NCBI GenBank assembly: GCA_951799425.1
Contig: OX637409.1
Coordinates: 18,029,960 to 18,093,959 of the forward strand
Direction: 5' to 3'
Length of the DNA: 64,000 nt
DNA from: Ilex aquifolium
Taxonomy: Eukaryota; Streptophyta; Magnoliopsida; Aquifoliales; Aquifoliaceae
Part shown: in pieces, positions 59,395-64,000 of the stretch
Layout of the letters: the number at the start of each line of letters is the position of its first letter
How positions within the stretch are numbered: position 1 is the first letter of the stretch
Translations under genes and position numbers: made by a program
Notes under the pieces: generated by a model
The model's input: only the letters and a program-made list of their open reading frames with translations
Database searches by the model: none
Told to the model about the DNA's origin: nothing

Positions 59395-60180
59395 TCTAGG
59401 GTCTGTTATCCATCCATCTGGTAGTTGAAACTTCACCAGGTTTGATTCTCTGATGAGAGCCTTGGTGTTGTTCCTCATGGCTGCTGCTGCTGCTGAAGGA
59501 TTCTATTCTGGTGACGAAAGATTTCCTTGGGCACCAGGTTCTTGTTTGGAAGCACTGGTCCACCAGCTTGATTTTCAATAGTAGGGCCATTTTCTAAGGT
59601 GCATATTTTCGCCAGCACAACCTTGGAAGGTGGCCAGATCCTTGAAGCTCAAGCTGGCAGGCCAGCGACTCCCGACTTGGTGTCAAAGTTAATCTACCAG
59701 CAGCAGAATAGAACTCCACACTAGTAGGAACGAAAGAAAACCCTCAACTTGAAGCTCAGGCTTTGAGGTCAATTAGAAAGGAAGACTGTGATACTGCTGC
59801 AACTCTGCTCATGCTGGAGCCAAACTCGGCACTAGCAGCCTTCAGATGTGGCCACTTTCTTGAAGCTTTGAGGTTGTTTCCAGAGCTAACAGAGGGTGTT
59901 GGTAAAAATTCAGCCTCAACAGCAAAACACTGCGGCCAGCCACCAAAGGGCACACCAAAATCCAATGCAGTTGAAACCAGCACCAAGGCTACCATCATAG
60001 AATCAACCTGGTAAATTTCAATTATCTGATGGATGGATTGGATGGCTGAACGATAGATGCTAGAACTCGGCAAAAGGGATAACTATAGGTGAGCTTCAGC
60101 ATAATGACCATCTAGCATGGCCAATTTGAGAATTTGATACCGAATTTTCTCAGGCACCACCTTCTTTGTTTTAGATTAAG
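59395..60180. pseudogene. MBD-gamma remnant with an inverted duplicate
   Basis: Minus strand, 59395-59610: GPVLPNKNLVPKEIF, a poly-Gln run, then ESNLVKFQLPDGWITD, with stops and shifts. Plus strand, about 59740-60060: DTAATLLMLEPNSALAAF, GHFLEAL, a degenerate AT-hook CGQPPKGTPK, then after a frameshift GKFQLSDGWIGWL. So the same MBD start (QLxDGWI) occurs on both strands about 0.5 kb apart. Minus-strand sequence at 60090-60170 (KTKKVVPEKI) matches alpha and belongs to the minus copy. The plus part is thus an inverted copy inside or beside the minus gene. Unit 2 has lost all of it. Confidence 0.6.
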
Positions 60181-60665
60181 GGCTCAACAACAAAAAAAAA
60201 TAGTGCACCAAACCACAACTTTGTCCTTTAACTTGGGAAAATTCCCGTAACTTCAAAAGATGCTAAAGGCAAAGAAGCTATAAGTGGAAGAGGAATACCC
60301 CCCACACAAACAATTGTATTCTCCACCTACGCATTTTTACCAAGTTTTTTCTAATGGACAATTAGAGATTGAGTTAATATAGAAAGAATTTAAAACCAGC
60401 AATAGTTTTTCAAAACATTTATGGTAAGATTACAAGCAAGATTTATCAAATCTTATGCGGATTTCACTTATACTTGCTTTCATAAATCTCTGGTAAGATT
60501 GCAATATAAATGTTTTAAACAACTTAAGTCCACAATCTTTCTTTATATGAAAGTTCACTTCTATTTGACCTAATCATAGTTGTTACTTTCCAATAGCCAC
60601 TTTCTAGTTGTTACTTTTCACTGGTTAGTTTCTAGAGAGACATGCAATGCAAGTCTGTCAAATAA
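60181..60665 (-). promoter_or_regulatory. MBD-gamma leader and promoter module, unit 3
   Basis: Counterpart of 43930-44460, including the dyad AGATTTGATAAATCT (about 60441-60455). Confidence 0.5.
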
Positions 60666-62345
60666 TCCTCTTCTAAAGTATCTTCATTAGAAGCAAAGCC
60701 TTCACGTACCTTATCACTTTGTTGTGCATAGTAAAGGATCCCCAATCTGGAGTGATACCGATGTCCAGTACTCTTTTCAATATCCTAGACTTAACAAAGA
60801 ATTGTCTCAATGACTTGGAGAGTTCCATGTAATATAGTACTATGGAAATGAAAAAAAATATTGAGACAGAATATGAATAGAGTATTGAAGCATCTGACCG
60901 GGCTTTGGAGATGAATATCAAAAGGGCTTGCTGAATGCACCATCAATCTCAAACAACTCAACCGGTGGAAGAACTAAAAAGAAAAAAACGTAGTGGGTGA
61001 GCAAAAAGTTACCAATGGAAACTAGTACCCGTTCTTTCCATGAGAAGCATAATACCGAGATATTTATTTGTGCAGTTTCATTATGGAGGTAAAATTATAC
61101 TCGGTCCCTGATCTACAGAATTAATCATGTAAAGCCCGCCAACTTTGTGAATGAACAATGTGAATGTAAAAGTTCTACAGGCACATGCATGATTTATATG
61201 CAGAAAACGGGGAATGATATAATTTTAAGTACAATATAAGCCTTGCCAATCTGTTTACCAATTCTAGAAAATAATTTGACCATTCTGCCTGTAAATGCAA
61301 ATAATTCAGAGAAGAAAAGGAATTAGAGCAAGGTAGTATGCATGGATCACACATGGCACTTGTCTAGAAAGTTTAAATGCAAGCATTTCACATCGTTCCC
61401 TCAGATAATAAATATACATGGTAACACCTACTTATATACAGATACCATTCATGTTGAGTTTAATCAATTTGCATTTTGGACGATGTGAATAAATAAAGTA
61501 ACATAAAATGTTAGCTCTAGCTTATGTGAATAACAAAACTATGTCATTATTTTCTTTCAAGTACAAAAAGAATATCATTATGAAAATCTTGGAGAATACC
61601 ATATCAAAGCAATTGGTTGCTTGAACAAGATGGTAAGATCATTTGTTGAACATTTTCCCCAGAAGCCACCATTTCGGACAATTTGTAATTCTACAGGGAA
61701 AATAAACATGATAAAGCTCTGAAACTTGTGATACATTAGTAGCTAGCAGTTTTGATGATCAACTGAAACTCGACACCAATAAAGCCATAATGGGATACAG
61801 GAAATTATTCACTTGGAAAAAACTGATATGCCAAGCCAACAAGATGTAGATCTTTTGTTTTTTCGTCATCGACAAAATTGCTAAGTGAAGTAGTGTACCT
61901 ATCTCAAGCGGAAATAATTTTTTAAAAAAAAAGTGACCAAACAAAACACGGAAAAAAAAAAAAAAGAGAGAGATGCAAATCACAGTCAACTCAACAAAGT
62001 TGATGAAGTAACCAACGTTGCGTTTAGTAACATTTCCGTTTTTATGTTTTCAAAAAAAATAGAATCAATTTGTGTTTGGTTGCAGTTTTTGTTTTAGAAT
62101 CTCTGAAAACTAAAATAGAAAACATGTTTGGTAACCACTTTAATTTCTATAATATATTTTAGCTTTGCATTAATTCTCTGCCAAAAACACATCTAAATTC
62201 TTTATCTCAATACATTCATCAACCCATGAAATAAGGCACAAAGCAAATTAATAGAAAATCCTAAAAAATAATTAAACATACTAATATATCCCATTGTTAA
62301 ACACTACCAAATATCATAGTATGTCATAATCACTTAACTAAAATC
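60666..62345. other. Duplicated region without recognisable gene (unit 3)
   Basis: Counterpart of 44461-46046. It keeps the possible exon (TPDWGSFTMHNK) near 60715-60800. Otherwise non-coding. Confidence 0.35.
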
Positions 62346-62610
62346 TCAAAAATAAGTACAAATACCAAGAAAAGCAATGCACAATCTAAGATCAAATTGA
62401 ACCCACAACTTTTTTCTCCCTCCTAGCTAGGCTTGTGGGATGACATTGTGTTTGCATATGTCGTACTCATCAACCCAAATAAAACAATCAGCATGTTCAT
62501 GCAATCGTGGACAACCATAAAAAAGTCGGCCATTATTTCTTTTGGTCCTCGCAACCAACACATTCATATTACCGGGTCCATTTGACAAATGTTAATAGTT
62601 CATTTGACAA
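62346..62610 (-). pseudogene. GRF-type zinc-finger protein pseudogene, unit 3
   Basis: The minus strand reads MNVLVARTKRNNGRLFYGC, PRLHEHADCFIWVDEYD, then KKLWVQFDL and a hydrophobic tail LCIAFLGICTYF. It is closer to the family consensus (GR-x-FYGCP) than unit 2. A TAG after IPQA breaks it, and the last Trp codon is TGA. The role of small plant GRF proteins is not well known; the finger is a putative nucleic-acid binder. Confidence 0.66.
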
Positions 62611-62676
62611 AAATTAAAGACTGTAAAACTTCTCATATATTTAAAACATGTGATCTTAAGAAACCATTTCCATAAG

Positions 62677-62856
62677 AGCAATGTTATTGGGACCTAATTT
62701 ACTGACATAATTTGCTGACCTAATTCACTGTGACATTTGGATTCACTGTAGACCCCATCAACATTGGAACTTGGTGTTGATCCAATGATTCCTATGAAAC
62801 CACATCATTATGTCAGCAAATTATGTCAGATTTTTAGGTCCAAACAGTATTACTCT
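62677..62856. mobile_element. Mutator-type MITE (180 bp) with 9-bp target duplication
   Basis: Inverted ends of about 50 bp (AGCAATGTTATTGGGACCTA on the left, the complement of AGAGTAATACTGTTTGGACC on the right; both reach GACATAATTTGCTGAC). Flanks TTCCATAAG (62668-62676) and TTCCGTAAG (62857-62865). Unit 2 near 46383 shows the empty site. The 9-bp duplication fits Mutator-like elements. Confidence 0.86.
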
Positions 62857-62904
62857 TTCCGTAAGTGAAATATTGTGATCATGCTCATAAAGATAAAGGT
62901 AAAC

Positions 62905-63309
62905 AATTTAGGATGAGCCCAATTTTTAGGATGCCAGTTTCCATGTTCATGTAGTAATGAAGACCCTCTATAGCCTACATGAACATGCTTCAAAAGCCAA
63001 ACATCAATAGGGCCGGTCATCAATAGTCCAACATGGGCTAGACTAACACAATTTTGCCACTACTAATGTCACTGCTCTGGTCAACCAACGGATCTATGAA
63101 TAAATATATTTATATATGAATATATGCATATATCTATGAATATGCAGATCTATGAATATCTATGCATATATCTATGAATATATGCAGATCTATGAATATA
63201 TCCATGAATATAAGCAGATCTATGCCTATATATACAGATCTATGTATATATATATACATATATATACATAGATCTATGTATATAAATAATCTAAAGTTCA
63301 AAACTTTAC
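62905..63309 (-). other. GRF-gene intron 1 with AT minisatellite, unit 3
   Basis: Minisatellite at about 63090-63285 made of atctatgaatat and atgcagatctatg words. Counterpart of 27111-27473 and 46437-46858. Confidence 0.6.
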
Positions 63310-63522
63310 CTTTCAGAAAGGGTTACATAGTGAGAGATCTCGATAGAGATGGAGATTTGGCCCAACCAGATCTAAGCTTGAGAGAGACAAACACCTTCAA
63401 CATTGGGCAGGCGCGTAGCTTCAACGAGCAGCTTCAATGGAGTCGTCGCAGAGAGACACGAACGAGAGAGGGAGCTTGGGTGAGCGACAATTCGAAGAAA
63501 AAGAGAAAGGGCCCTTTTTATA
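63310..63522 (-). promoter_or_regulatory. GRF-gene promoter and untranslated first exon, unit 3
   Basis: TATAAAAA at 63515-63522 (minus strand), a CT-rich leader without ATG and a donor at 63310 (GAAAG then GTAAAG), as in units 1 and 2. Confidence 0.6.
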
Positions 63523-63928
63523 CTTCCAAGTTCCAACCAACAAGCCCCAAATTTGTTGTTATTGGGGTTCAAAGGTGAGACCTCATTAAAGGTTGGGCAA
63601 AACAACTTAGATCAAAAAAAAAACAACTATTTTTTTTTTTTTTTGCTGAAAACAAAAACAGTTACCAGACAAAGCCCAAGATATCTAGATTTTTGCTTCT
63701 CAAATATGGGATATCACAGTCTATTCCATTGATAGAAAGCCTTAAACAAACAACATATTCAACTTAGCAAGATAATGCAGGTAATAAAAACACCTAGTCA
63801 CCCGAAAAAATAAAAGAAATCTAATTATGGAAAAGTGAACCTAAAATGGTATAAACTTTTATACAATGAAACAGATCTAATAATTTGAGATTGAAATGTC
63901 GTGAACAATCCAAAGAAGAGTGAATTAG
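63523..63928. other. Region between GRF promoter and MBD-delta, unit 3
   Basis: Counterpart of 27691-28119. No gene seen. Confidence 0.4.
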
Positions 63929-64000
63929 CTTGTCAACATGACAATCACTTTTTCCGCCGTGGTTTTTGACAAGCACTTTTTCCCCCGTGGTCTAAATATC
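63929..64000 (-). pseudogene. Start of MBD-delta, unit 3 (cut by window edge)
   Basis: On the minus strand the GGK-S-x-C-H coding stretch is present twice (about 63939-63965 and 63966-63993) through a short tandem duplication. The V-D-K end is followed by CTAATT, the same lost donor as in units 1 and 2. The rest of the gene lies beyond the edge. Confidence 0.5.

Larger units (their letters stand above)
53245..64000. repeat. Segmental duplication unit 3 (incomplete)
   Basis: Starts inside the MBD-beta 3' region, so the part equivalent to 33549-39650 is missing. It continues through the beta pair, promoter array, gamma, GRF and the start of delta, and runs off the window. Confidence 0.8.

Overview
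The window is plant nuclear DNA, almost certainly from a eudicot. It is AT-rich, intron-bearing and dominated by plant transposon families (Ty1/copia, a TRIM-like element, L1-type LINEs, hAT-like and Mutator-like non-autonomous elements, a tRNA-derived SINE, MITEs). The recognisable host genes belong to plant families: a pentatricopeptide-repeat (PPR) protein, methyl-CpG-binding-domain (MBD) proteins with an AT-hook, and a GRF zinc-finger protein. Almost every host gene lies on the minus strand, and almost every one is broken.

Large-scale layout. The window is a local tandem segmental duplication. The right end of a unit 0 lies at 1-3952 (LINE ORF2 fragment, a scrap of MBD-gene intron, and the best-preserved PPR pseudogene). 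Unit 1 runs about 3953-33548, unit 2 about 33549-53244, and unit 3 from about 53245 past the right edge. Each unit is a deleted or expanded version of the same order: AT-rich flank, MBD-alpha fragment, an hAT-like element (shared by units 1 and 2 with the same target-site duplication), a LINE tail, the MBD-beta exons (a tandem pair in units 1 and 3, one in unit 2), a tandem array of ~510-bp promoter-like repeats, MBD-gamma remnants, a GRF zinc-finger pseudogene with a separate 5' exon, MBD-delta, and a decayed PPR copy. Later insertions are unit-specific: hAT-like (4968-5871), a MITE (6113-6289), a complete copia element (7124-13659) with a TRIM array nested in one LTR, a 2-kb insert (14670-16668), a SINE (41478-41579), a TIR element splitting MBD-delta (48018-48857) and a Mutator-type MITE (62677-62856). 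The other units supply the empty sites.

How the parts relate. The alpha, beta, gamma and delta fragments share a proline/acid-rich repeat (LLMxExSxPLEA or LLMPEPNS), an AT-hook (RGRPPKG) in beta and a degenerate one in gamma, and the start of an MBD that ends exactly at a splice site after V-D-K. Upstream of beta, gamma and delta lies a related promoter module with a TATA box and a conserved AGATT(N5)AATCT dyad. Only in the beta lineage has it been amplified, to 7, 3 and 5 copies in units 1, 2 and 3. This amplified promoter next to a family of MBD/AT-hook gene copies is the most unusual feature here. No MBD copy in the window is intact. A nonsense codon shared by two units shows that decay began before the duplication.

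Limits: exon borders were placed by eye from GT/AG sites and paralogue comparison, and family names come from motif recognition, not searches.
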